From: Butyricimonas sp. Marseille-P3923
GTDB taxonomy: Bacteria; Bacteroidota; Bacteroidia; Bacteroidales; Marinifilaceae
Reading direction: 5' to 3'
DNA: 64,000 nt
Assembly (NCBI RefSeq): GCF_900184685.1
Contig: NZ_FXXL01000006.1
Span: 682,001 to 746,000 of the forward strand
Shown here: in pieces, positions 54,773 to 62,536 of the stretch
How the letters are laid out: each line of letters starts with the position of its first letter
Position numbering within the stretch: the stretch's first letter is position 1
Program-made: the position numbers and the translations under genes
Notes under the pieces: generated by a model
What the model was told of the DNA's origin: nothing
The model's database searches: none
Seen by the model: only the letters and a program-made list of their open reading frames with translations

Positions 54773-55471
54773 ATGAAAGAAGAGGCTCCAATACCAAAAT
54801 TATCGGAATGTATTAGCAAATTCAAGCTAACATTTAAAGGTGTGCCTGACGAGTACCTCGAAACATTATTCACGGATGACACGGTAAAATTCTATAAAAA
54901 AGGCGAATACATCTATAAAGAAGGTTCTCGCATTAAAGGATGTTATTTTCTTTTTTCAGGTGTCGTGAAAATCTTCCAAACCGGAATTACCGGAAAAGAG
55001 CAAATTATTCGTTTCGGGAAAGAGAGCGAAATGTTCGGATTTCGTTCTGTCATCCGTAATGAATTAGCTTGTACCTCGGTGGAAACTTTATCCGACTGTA
55101 TATTGTGTTATATCTCTTATACATCGTTGACACACATGATGAAACACAGTTCGGATTTCGCTTATGAAATGATGCAAATCGCCTGCAAGGAACTGGAAGA
55201 AGCCAATCGTCATATCCGTGATATCGCTCAAAAATCGGTAAAAGCCCGGCTGGCAGAAATACTCTTGCTTATTGCTTCCGATTTCGGTGTTGAAGAAGAC
55301 GGGACTTTGCGACTGAATATCACCCGCGAAGACTTGAGTAATTTCGTGGGAACCGCTACCGAAACACTGATCCGACTGCTCTCCGATTTGAAGAACGAGG
55401 GACTGGTAGAAGCTAAAGGAAGGAAAATAAAATTATTAGATCATGATAAATTAAAAAGATTGGCTGATTGA
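54773..55471 (+). CDS. Crp/Fnr-family transcription regulator
   Basis: 232 aa. N-terminal cyclic-nucleotide-binding-like domain (about 25-130, KGEYIYKEGSRIKGCYFLFSGVVKIF) and a C-terminal winged helix (about 160-225, LNITREDLSNFVGTATETLIRLLSDLKNEGLV). No Fnr-type cysteine cluster at the N-terminus, so not an obvious iron-sulfur sensor. A good ribosome site (AAAGGA) precedes the ATG. Effector unknown; may be co-transcribed with dxs. Confidence 0.9.
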   Translation: MKEEAPIPKLSECISKFKLTFKGVPDEYLETLFTDDTVKFYKKGEYIYKEGSRIKGCYFLFSGVVKIFQTGITGKEQIIRFGKESEMFGFRSVIRNELACTSVETLSDCILCYISYTSLTHMMKHSSDFAYEMMQIACKELEEANRHIRDIAQKSVKARLAEILLLIASDFGVEEDGTLRLNITREDLSNFVGTATETLIRLLSDLKNEGLVEAKGRKIKLLDHDKLKRLAD

Positions 55472-55492
55472 TTTAAAATCATTCAATATGTC

Positions 55493-55500
55493 TATCTTTG
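55493..55500 (+). promoter_or_regulatory. -7 promoter box of the aspartate aminotransferase-like gene
   Basis: TATCTTTG matches TAnnTTTG, 30 bases before the ATG at 55530. Confidence 0.5.
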
Positions 55501-55529
55501 TGCAAGATAAATTTAAACTCGAATAACTT

Positions 55530-56726
55530 ATGCCACAGATTTCAGAAAAAGGGATGGCGATGCCTTCTTCGCCGATTCGCAAATTGGTTCCGTTCGCGGA
55601 TAAAGCAAAAGAAAGAGGGATTAAAGTGTACCACTTGAACATCGGACAACCGGATATTCAAACCCCGGAGGTCGCTTTGGAAGCTTTAAAACACTGTAAC
55701 GAGAAGGTGATTGAATATACCCATTCTGCCGGAAATCTTTCCTACAGAAAAAAATTAGCCAAATATTACCAGAATATTGGTATCAATATCGACGAAACGA
55801 ATATCATGATAACTACCGGAGGTTCCGAAGCTATCACGATAGCTTTCATGTCCACGTTGAACCCGGGTGACGAGGTGATTATCCCCGAACCGTTCTACGC
55901 CAATTATAACGCTTTTGCTCTTATGTGCGGCGTAAAGGTGAAGACGGTTACCTCTTCTATCGAAACAAACTTCGCTTTGCCCCCGATTGCAGAGATCGAG
56001 AAAGTAATTACTCCCCGCACGAAAGGTATCGTGATAGTGAACCCGAATAACCCGACGGGATACTTGTATTCCAAGGAAGAACTGGAACAACTTGCTACCA
56101 TCGTGAAGAAACATGATCTTTACCTGTACGCTGACGAGGTGTATCGTGAATTCTGCTATGACGGATACAAACATTTCTCCACGATGCAATTGCAAGGCAT
56201 CGAACAGAACGTGATCCTGTTGGATTCTGTTTCCAAGAGATACAGCGAGTGCGGTCTTCGCGTGGGTGCTTTGGTTACCCGCAACAAAGAGGTTATGACG
56301 GCTGCCTTGAAATTCGGTATGGCTCGTTTGTGCGCCCCGGCAATCGGTCAGATTGTTGCCGAAGCATCACTTGATACCCCCGCCGAATATTTTGAAAGCG
56401 TGTATAACGAATACATCGAAAGACGTGATTTCATGGTTGAAGCCCTCAATAAAATGCCGGGAGTTATTTGCCCGAAACCGAGAGGAGCTTTCTATGCCGT
56501 GGTAAAATTACCCGTTGACGATGCAGACAAATTCGCACAATGGTTGCTCGAGGATTTCGAGTACAACAAGCAAACCGTTATGGTAGCTCCCGCAAGCGGA
56601 TTCTACTCTACCCCGGGACTCGGTAAAGACGAGGTAAGAATTGCTTACGTGTTGAAGATTGAAGACCTCAAGGGTGCCATGGAAACATTGGCAAAGGCTC
56701 TTGAAGTTTATCCCGGTAGAAAATAA
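55530..56726 (+). CDS. PLP-dependent aminotransferase, aspartate aminotransferase family
   Basis: 398 aa, fold-type I, class I. NIGQPDIQTP near the N-terminus, IVNPNNPTGYLYSKEEL for cofactor-ring contacts, YADEVYREFCYDG, then LDSVSKRYSECGLRVGALV with the Schiff-base lysine. A C-terminal Arg in the substrate-carboxylate position is near DEVRIAYVL. Probably aspartate or related aromatic substrate; not certain. Confidence 0.9.
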   Translation: MPQISEKGMAMPSSPIRKLVPFADKAKERGIKVYHLNIGQPDIQTPEVALEALKHCNEKVIEYTHSAGNLSYRKKLAKYYQNIGINIDETNIMITTGGSEAITIAFMSTLNPGDEVIIPEPFYANYNAFALMCGVKVKTVTSSIETNFALPPIAEIEKVITPRTKGIVIVNPNNPTGYLYSKEELEQLATIVKKHDLYLYADEVYREFCYDGYKHFSTMQLQGIEQNVILLDSVSKRYSECGLRVGALVTRNKEVMTAALKFGMARLCAPAIGQIVAEASLDTPAEYFESVYNEYIERRDFMVEALNKMPGVICPKPRGAFYAVVKLPVDDADKFAQWLLEDFEYNKQTVMVAPASGFYSTPGLGKDEVRIAYVLKIEDLKGAMETLAKALEVYPGRK

Positions 56727-56728
56727 GC

Positions 56729-56750
56729 AAGGCGTGCTTTGGCACACCTT
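56729..56750 (+). terminator. Terminator hairpin after the aminotransferase
   Basis: AAGG-C-GTGC, loop TTTG, GCAC-A-CCTT (56729-56750), one C/A mismatch. It starts right after the stop codon. Confidence 0.5.
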
Positions 56751-56756
56751 CTAGTT

Positions 56757-56853
56757 CATAAGGTCTGTAAAGTCTATAAAGTCAAAGGTCCTTAGACCCT
56801 TGTTCTGTGACCTTACAGACCTTATAGACTTTATGGACCTTACAGACTTCATA
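56757..56853. repeat. 9-nt repeat array arranged as an inverted repeat
   Basis: Right arm: five tandem copies GACCTTACA, GACCTTATA, GACTTTATG, GACCTTACA, GACTTCATA at 56809-56853. Left arm: their complement as CATAAGGTC, TGTAAAGTC, TATAAAGTC at 56757-56783. The arms fold into a long imperfect hairpin around 56784-56808. Origin unknown; could be terminator, protein-binding array or slipped-strand expansion. Confidence 0.75.
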
Positions 56854-56978
56854 AACTGCATCCGGCAAAACGACTTTAAAGACTCATTTTTCGACCATAA
56901 CTTTACAGAAAATAAGGCGTTTCACTCATTTAGACCGAATATAAGCTTATCAGACACACTTTTATAAAACATTTTATC

Positions 56979-56986
56979 TATATTTG
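56979..56986 (+). promoter_or_regulatory. -7 promoter box of the acyltransferase gene
   Basis: TATATTTG matches TAnnTTTG, 31 bases before the ATG at 57017. Confidence 0.5.
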
Positions 56987-57016
56987 CCACGTGATTTCTA
57001 ATTTTAAAATTACGAC

Positions 57017-58159
57017 ATGACATCGGATTCCCAATTTAATAGTATCAGACCCTACATGGGGGAAGAGATTCCAGCCGCCGTGGAGCGACTGAGCCAAGCA
57101 GAAGAGTTTTTGGCACTTTTTTCCCAAATGACAAGGATTGATAAGACTAAAATACAAGAGCAACTGAAAGGTATCACTACCAGAAAAGAGTTTCAGGAAC
57201 GTTTTTTCGGTCCCACGATGAAGCGTTTGATAGCAGGAACGACCGACGGGGTGACAGCAACGGGGTTAGAATATATCGAACCGGGTAAAAGTTATCTCTT
57301 CGTTTCAAATCATCGGGATATTATCCTCGACTCGGCAATACTCAACGTGTTGCTATCAGAGCGGGGGTGCCACTATTGCGAAGCGGCTATCGGCAGCAAC
57401 TTGTTAATCAACAAATGGGTGACCGATCTCGTGAAGCTGGATGCCTGCTTTATCATAGAGCGGGGACTTCCCGTGCGTGACATGATTACCAGTGCGAATA
57501 TGCGTTCTCATTATTTGCGTGACGTCATTCACGAGAATGAGGATTCCGTGTGGATTGCTCAAAAAGAAGGAAGAACCAAAAACGGGGATGACCGCACGCA
57601 ACACAGTTTGCTGAAAATGTTCCGCATGAGTGGTCCGAAAGGTTTCGTGGAGAATTTCCGTGAATTACGGGTTGTGCCTGTATCCATCTCCTACGAGTGG
57701 GAACCTTGTGATGATCTGAAAACCGACGAATTATATCAAAAGACTGTCGGTGAATATATCAAGACTCCTGCCGCGGATATGAGAAGTATGCAACAAGGTC
57801 TGTCCGGATACAAGGGACGGGTGCATTTTGCCATCACCCCCCCGATTGACCATGAACTGGAAGAAATTGACGCCAAGGACAATAACGGCGACCGTATCGC
57901 TGAACTGGCAACGCTTATTGATTCCAGAATACAAGGTAACTTCAAATTGTGGGAGAATAATTACGTCGCTTACGACTTACTTCACGGCACGAACAAGTTC
58001 ACCTCCAAATACAGCGAGAAGGAAAAAGATAATTTCATCCGCGTGATGACTGAAAAGTTGGATAAACTCGAGGGAAACCGTTCCGTGCTGAACAACATTT
58101 TCCTTGAAATCTACGCTAACCCGGTTAAAAACGCTTTAGAAAGACATATATGCGAATAG
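57017..58159 (+). CDS. Lysophospholipid-type acyltransferase (PlsC/GPAT-like)
   Basis: 380 aa. The acceptor motif is VSNHRDIILDS (His99, Asp101, Asp105), i.e. the spacing is H-x5-D rather than the canonical H-x4-D unless Asp101 serves. ERGLPVRD and KEGRTKNGDDRT are the second and third family blocks. Probably acylates a glycerol- or lysophospholipid in the inner membrane. Its last 10 bp overlap the next small gene. Confidence 0.84.
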   Translation: MTSDSQFNSIRPYMGEEIPAAVERLSQAEEFLALFSQMTRIDKTKIQEQLKGITTRKEFQERFFGPTMKRLIAGTTDGVTATGLEYIEPGKSYLFVSNHRDIILDSAILNVLLSERGCHYCEAAIGSNLLINKWVTDLVKLDACFIIERGLPVRDMITSANMRSHYLRDVIHENEDSVWIAQKEGRTKNGDDRTQHSLLKMFRMSGPKGFVENFRELRVVPVSISYEWEPCDDLKTDELYQKTVGEYIKTPAADMRSMQQGLSGYKGRVHFAITPPIDHELEEIDAKDNNGDRIAELATLIDSRIQGNFKLWENNYVAYDLLHGTNKFTSKYSEKEKDNFIRVMTEKLDKLEGNRSVLNNIFLEIYANPVKNALERHICE

Positions 58160-58332
58160 CCAGATATTTGCTGATACTAGCAGCATTCCTTATTATGATA
58201 TCCAGTACGATTAGTCTTTTTGCCCCGCAAAATAGTCGTACTGCCGTGTACGTGAACGTGGGCGCCATGGCAGCACTCGCTGTTGCCGTCGGAGTCATCA
58301 ATTTCAAGAATACCCCGAGAAATAACATGTAA
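58150..58332 (+). CDS. Small two-span membrane protein
   Basis: 60 aa, two hydrophobic spans (ARYLLILAAFLIMISSTISLF and VYVNVGAMAALAVAVGVINF). The ATG overlaps the acyltransferase end by 10 bp and its stop shares one base with the next ATG, so it is translationally coupled on both sides. That makes a real gene likely although it is not recognisable. Function unknown. Confidence 0.65.
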   Translation: MRIARYLLILAAFLIMISSTISLFAPQNSRTAVYVNVGAMAALAVAVGVINFKNTPRNNM

Positions 58333-58616
58333 TGTACAAGTTCAAACGCAATATACATCTCAAAGACCGCTCGGTGGAAATGTGGTTCGGGTTGACCAGT
58401 AAAAGCCGCAATCAACATAGTAATTTTACTCTTTACGTTCTCACGGAAGGTCCTGATAAGCCTTTTAGCTATGCAGAGCCTATCAAGAGCGGCATCCCAT
58501 CCAAAAAGGAAGCCGAACGTTACGCGATTACCTATGCCAAAAACCTTCTGACACAACTCATCGAACGGGAAAAAGAAGAAAAAAAAGAACAAGAAGGAGA
58601 AAACGAGCTATTATAA
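58332..58616 (+). CDS. Small hypothetical protein
   Basis: 94 aa, no signal or membrane span, mixed alpha/beta with a long charged C-terminal helix (LLTQLIEREKEEKKEQEGENELL). Start overlaps the preceding stop (TAATG). It lies in a tight line acyltransferase / small membrane protein / this gene / gltX (10 bp gap), so it is expressed with them. Not recognised. Confidence 0.7.
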   Translation: MYKFKRNIHLKDRSVEMWFGLTSKSRNQHSNFTLYVLTEGPDKPFSYAEPIKSGIPSKKEAERYAITYAKNLLTQLIEREKEEKKEQEGENELL

Positions 58617-58626
58617 TATTAAAGAT

Positions 58627-60156
58627 ATGATTTCCGATAGAAAAGTCAGAGTAAGATTTGCTCCCAGCCCCACCGGAGCCCTTCACTTGGGTGGTGTAAG
58701 AACAGCCCTCTTTAATTACCTTTTTGCCCGCCATAACGGGGGTGATTTCCTGTTAAGAATCGAGGATACTGACCAAACCCGCTACGTACCGGGAGCCGAA
58801 GAATACATCATCGAATCATTGAAATGGTGCGGATTGACCGTGGACGAGGGTGTAGGTGCAGGGGGAGAATATGGACCTTATCGCCAAAGCGAGCGTAAAC
58901 CGCTTTACAAACAATATGCCCTCCAACTCGTGGAGTCGGGCAACGCATACTATTCGTTCGACAGTGCCGACGAGTTGAACGCGCAACGTGCAGCACATGA
59001 GGCAAAAGGGGAAACATTCATGTATAATGCCGCCACCCGCAAGCACATGAAGAATTCACTCAACATGAGCGCGGACGAAGTAAAAACCCTTTTGGATAGC
59101 GGTGCAAATTACGTGATTCGCTTCAAGATGCCGGAAAACGAAGATTTGCTATTACACGATATTATCCGGGGAGAAGTACATTTCAATACCTCTCTTCTGG
59201 ACGACAAAGTACTGTTTAAAGCAGACGGAATGCCCACGTACCATTTGGCAAACATCGTGGACGATCATCTGATGAAGATTTCGCACGTGATCCGCGGTGA
59301 AGAATGGTTACCCTCCCTCCCGCTACACGTACTCCTGTACCGGGCTTTCGGTTGGGAAGATACCATGCCGGAGTTTGCGCATCTGCCGTTGATACTGAAA
59401 CCCGTCGGCAACGGGAAACTCAGCAAACGTGACGGTAACAAAATGGGCTTCCCTGTGTTCCCCATGGAATTTACCGATCCGGAAACCGGTGAAAAATGGC
59501 ACGGCTACAAGGAAGACGGTTATCTGCCCGATGCCTTTATCAATATGCTTGCCCTATTGGGCTGGAATCCCGGCACGGAGCAAGAGATATTTTCTCTGTC
59601 CGAATTGTGCGAGCAGTTCACGCTGGAACGCGTAAATAAATCAGGCGCCCGCTTCAACCCGGATAAGGCAAAATGGTTTAATCACAAGTACCTCGTGGAA
59701 AAGAGCGATGCCGATTTGGCTGTCATATTAAATGAATTACTTGCAAAGGACGGTATTTCTTACGATATGAAGAAACTGGAGAAGATTTGCCATTTACTGA
59801 AAGAAAGAGCAAACTTCGTGGCAGATATTTACAATTCGTCACAGTATTTCTACAAAGCCCCGCAAAGTTATGACGAAAAAGGGGTGAAAAAATTCTGGAA
59901 AGAAGGAACACCCGCGCTGATGCAAGAGCTAGTCGGAGTACTGGAAAACGTACAAGACTTTACCTCCCCCAACACGGAAGAAGCCGTGAGGGAATGGGTT
60001 ACGGCAAAAGAAATGGGTTTCGGTAAGGTTATGAGTCCGTTCCGATTGGCTATTATCGGTGCCGCTGATGGTCCTCATTTATTTGACATTATTGAAATTT
60101 TAGGGAAAGAAGAAACTTTAACACGACTTCACCGTATTATAGATATATTGCGATAA
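58627..60156 (+). CDS. gltX: Glutamyl-tRNA synthetase
   Basis: Class I synthetase charging tRNA-Glu. HIGH-type motif SPTGALHLGG at residues about 12-21, KMSKS-type KLSKRDGNK in the second third, and a C-terminal anticodon-binding helix bundle. 509 aa is typical of Bacteroidota. No sign of the extended zinc motif. Confidence 0.98.
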   Translation: MISDRKVRVRFAPSPTGALHLGGVRTALFNYLFARHNGGDFLLRIEDTDQTRYVPGAEEYIIESLKWCGLTVDEGVGAGGEYGPYRQSERKPLYKQYALQLVESGNAYYSFDSADELNAQRAAHEAKGETFMYNAATRKHMKNSLNMSADEVKTLLDSGANYVIRFKMPENEDLLLHDIIRGEVHFNTSLLDDKVLFKADGMPTYHLANIVDDHLMKISHVIRGEEWLPSLPLHVLLYRAFGWEDTMPEFAHLPLILKPVGNGKLSKRDGNKMGFPVFPMEFTDPETGEKWHGYKEDGYLPDAFINMLALLGWNPGTEQEIFSLSELCEQFTLERVNKSGARFNPDKAKWFNHKYLVEKSDADLAVILNELLAKDGISYDMKKLEKICHLLKERANFVADIYNSSQYFYKAPQSYDEKGVKKFWKEGTPALMQELVGVLENVQDFTSPNTEEAVREWVTAKEMGFGKVMSPFRLAIIGAADGPHLFDIIEILGKEETLTRLHRIIDILR

Positions 60157-60174
60157 CTCTATTAAACAAAAACC

Positions 60175-60227
60175 AAAAACTAAAAGTTGGAAAAGATCAC
60201 ACTGACCCTTTCTAACTTTTAGTTTTT
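60175..60227 (+). terminator. Hairpin between gltX and the ZIP transporter
   Basis: AAAAACTAAAAGTT (60175-60188) pairs perfectly with AACTTTTAGTTTTT (60214-60227), with further partial pairing of GGAAAAG and CTTTCT. A T run ends it, so it probably terminates gltX. Confidence 0.75.
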
Positions 60228-60240
60228 AATACCGAAACGC

Positions 60241-61053
60241 ATGGATATCTCTTGGAATAACGTGTTGCTGGCTTTCACGCTAACTTTATTTGCCGGACTA
60301 TCGACCGGAATTGGTAGTGCCATTGCTTTTCTGACGAAAAAAACGAACAAAAAATTCCTGTCCCTCTCGCTGGGATTCAGCGCAGGAGTGATGATATACG
60401 TCTCTTTCGTGGAGTTGTTTCCTACCGCTAAAGAATCCATCGAGGAAGTGTACGACGGCAAGATTGCCGATATTATCACGGCTATCGCTTTCTTTTGCGG
60501 CATGGGACTTATTGCCGTTATCGACAAATTGATTCCTTCCTACGAGAACCCGCACGAGGTAAAATCCGTCGAGAGCATGGCGCAACAACCTCATGACAAG
60601 AAATTAATGCGCATGGGGATATTCTCGGCTCTCGCCATCAGTATCCACAACTTCCCGGAAGGTCTGGCTACTTTTATTGCCGGACTGTCTAACCCGGAAA
60701 TAGCATACCCGATCGCATTCGCTATCGCCATTCACAATATCCCGGAAGGGATTGCCGTATCGGTTCCCATATTCTTTGCCACGGGCAACCGAAAAAAAGC
60801 ATTCAAACTGTCTTTTCTTTCCGGCTTGTCCGAGCCCCTCGGAGCTATTATCGGCTTCGTTCTAATCTATTTCTTCATCGGGATTAATGCCGTTGTCCTT
60901 GGCGTTCTGTTTGCCCTTGTAGCAGGCATCATGGTATTCATCTCTCTTGACGAACTTCTCCCTACCGCCAAAGAATACGGCGCACATCATTTGTCTATTT
61001 ACGGACTCGTTGCCGGAATGGGGCTTATGGCTTTTAGCCTGTTACTGTTCTAA
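60241..61053 (+). CDS. zupT: ZIP-family metal transporter, ZupT type
   Basis: Imports zinc and other divalent metals. 270 aa, eight spans. The metal-binding motifs HNFPEGLATF and HNIPEGIAVS, in spans IV and V, are intact, and ELFPTAKE resembles the ZupT first-span motif. Single gene with a strong terminator. Confidence 0.93.
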   Translation: MDISWNNVLLAFTLTLFAGLSTGIGSAIAFLTKKTNKKFLSLSLGFSAGVMIYVSFVELFPTAKESIEEVYDGKIADIITAIAFFCGMGLIAVIDKLIPSYENPHEVKSVESMAQQPHDKKLMRMGIFSALAISIHNFPEGLATFIAGLSNPEIAYPIAFAIAIHNIPEGIAVSVPIFFATGNRKKAFKLSFLSGLSEPLGAIIGFVLIYFFIGINAVVLGVLFALVAGIMVFISLDELLPTAKEYGAHHLSIYGLVAGMGLMAFSLLLF

Positions 61054-61090
61054 AGATAAAGGCTCGATTTAACCGAGCCTTTATCTTTAG
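61050..61090. terminator. Bidirectional terminator between zupT and the nitroreductase gene
   Basis: CTAAAGATAAAGGCTCG (61050-61066) pairs perfectly with CGAGCCTTTATCTTTAG (61074-61090). It includes the stop codons of both convergent genes. Confidence 0.88.
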
Positions 61091-61713
61091 AATTTATTCC
61101 GATGAATTTTACTTTCATCGTATTTATCTTTCGCTTTTTGCAGACCATCGGGATAACCGACAGGAATGATACAAAGCGGCACAAATTGTTCGGGCATAGC
61201 CGTGTATTTCCGGACAACCCCGATGCGATCCTCGTAAGGATAAGCCGCCGTCCATACGGCTCCCAACCCGAGAGCCTCAGCAGCCAAGAGAATATTCTGC
61301 GTTACAGCCGAACAGTCCACGTACCAATAAGAAGAACGGGTAGAATCACCACAAACGACAATAGCCATCGGTGCTTGTGCCAACATTTTGGCATAAGGCA
61401 GACTTGCAGCCATCGAATCAAGCGCTGCCCGATCGGTTACCACGACAAATTCCCACGGACGTCTGTCCATCCCGGAAGGTGCAGCCATTCCCGCCTTCAA
61501 CATAGCGGTAATCTTCTCTTCCTCTACTTCTTTCTTTAAATACTTGCGTACACTCTTGCGTGCCGCGATATTTTCCAAAACAGCCTTGGTCTTCAAAACC
61601 GGATCATCTTGTTGTTTCGCATCTCCCATACATGATGTTTTTAAAAATACAATCACCAATACTACGGCAAGCAGAACGTAAAAGGTATTAAATTTCTTCA
61701 TTTTTTTCTTCAT
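61087..61713 (-). CDS. Nitroreductase-family flavoprotein, exported/membrane-anchored
   Basis: 208 aa. FMN-dependent nitroreductase fold: ARKSVRKYLKKEVEEEKI, AAPSGMDRRPWEFVVV and AEALGLGAVWTAAYPY. Unusually it begins with a hydrophobic leader (TFYVLLAVVLVIVFLKTSCMG), ending with a cysteine that resembles a lipobox, so it is probably at the periplasmic side. It follows the other flavoenzyme gene directly (TAAATG junction), so both are one operon. Confidence 0.87.
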   Translation of the reverse strand: MKKKMKKFNTFYVLLAVVLVIVFLKTSCMGDAKQQDDPVLKTKAVLENIAARKSVRKYLKKEVEEEKITAMLKAGMAAPSGMDRRPWEFVVVTDRAALDSMAASLPYAKMLAQAPMAIVVCGDSTRSSYWYVDCSAVTQNILLAAEALGLGAVWTAAYPYEDRIGVVRKYTAMPEQFVPLCIIPVGYPDGLQKAKDKYDESKIHRNKF

Positions 61714-62307
61714 TTATTTTTTCAATAACGCTTCTATCCGCTGACGATAAGCCTTTGCACCTTCTTTCACGTTCCCGGCTCCGGCAGGTGTCGCCACGCC
61801 ATAAACCACGTGAGGCGTTTGCCAGACCATACCCGAATGATTAGCCGTCAACTGGTAAGGACGCAATAACTCGTCCATCGTAAAATGATTCCTGCCTCCG
61901 GAACGATACGCCTCGTATTCCGAACCCGTTGTCGTGGCCACCATTAACGGTTTCCCTTTCACCACCTCGGTTTGTGCCAAGGGCGTGAAAATCTCATCCA
62001 ACCACTTTTTCAACTGTGAAGGCGCACTCGCCCAATAAAACGGGAATTGAAACACAACCGCTTTCGCCTCCGATAAAATTTTCTTGTGCGCCTCGGCGTC
62101 AAAAGGCTTGGCGTACAAATCCAGAATTACCACTCCCGGAATATCTTTCACGGCATCAATCAATGCCTTATTCGCCTGTGACTCCTTGAAATTCGGGTGA
62201 GCCAACAAGATCACTACATTTCCTGAATTCTTTGCTTTTTCCATTTTCTCTGCATTTAAAGCACCCGCGGAAAAAATAACCGCAAGTATTAATACAATTG
62301 TTTTCAT
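61714..62307 (-). CDS. NAD(P)H-dependent oxidoreductase, flavodoxin-like fold, with signal peptide
   Basis: 197 aa of the NQO1/KefF-like family: VVILLAHPNFKESQANKALIDAV for FMN phosphate, VFQFPFYWASAPSQLKKWLDEIF typical of the family. Residues 1-19 (MKTIVLILAVIFSAGALNA) look like a cleavable signal peptide, uncommon for this cytoplasmic family. It is followed without gap by the nitroreductase gene. A periplasmic quinone/nitro-compound reducing pair is plausible; not proven. Confidence 0.86.
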   Translation of the reverse strand: MKTIVLILAVIFSAGALNAEKMEKAKNSGNVVILLAHPNFKESQANKALIDAVKDIPGVVILDLYAKPFDAEAHKKILSEAKAVVFQFPFYWASAPSQLKKWLDEIFTPLAQTEVVKGKPLMVATTTGSEYEAYRSGGRNHFTMDELLRPYQLTANHSGMVWQTPHVVYGVATPAGAGNVKEGAKAYRQRIEALLKK

Positions 62308-62536
62308 AAGCTTAATTTTCAGTTTGCAACTTCGAATATACGAAAAAAACGGTTTCCCCCCTTAAACTTCTTACAAAATAAAAGATACTTGCAAATCCAT
62401 ATTTAAATTCAATATCGGGAATGTTTCCGGTTAAACGACTATTCATTTTTATAAATGTAACCGAATTTTAAAAATTACGTAAGAAATATAGCATTTATTG
62501 TCACAACAAATGAAAAACATATAATATTACATTATC

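Noticed and set aside
56757-56853. CRISPR-like array
   Set aside because: Units are only 9 nt, directly abutting and arranged in opposite orientation on two arms, with no spacers and no cas genes.
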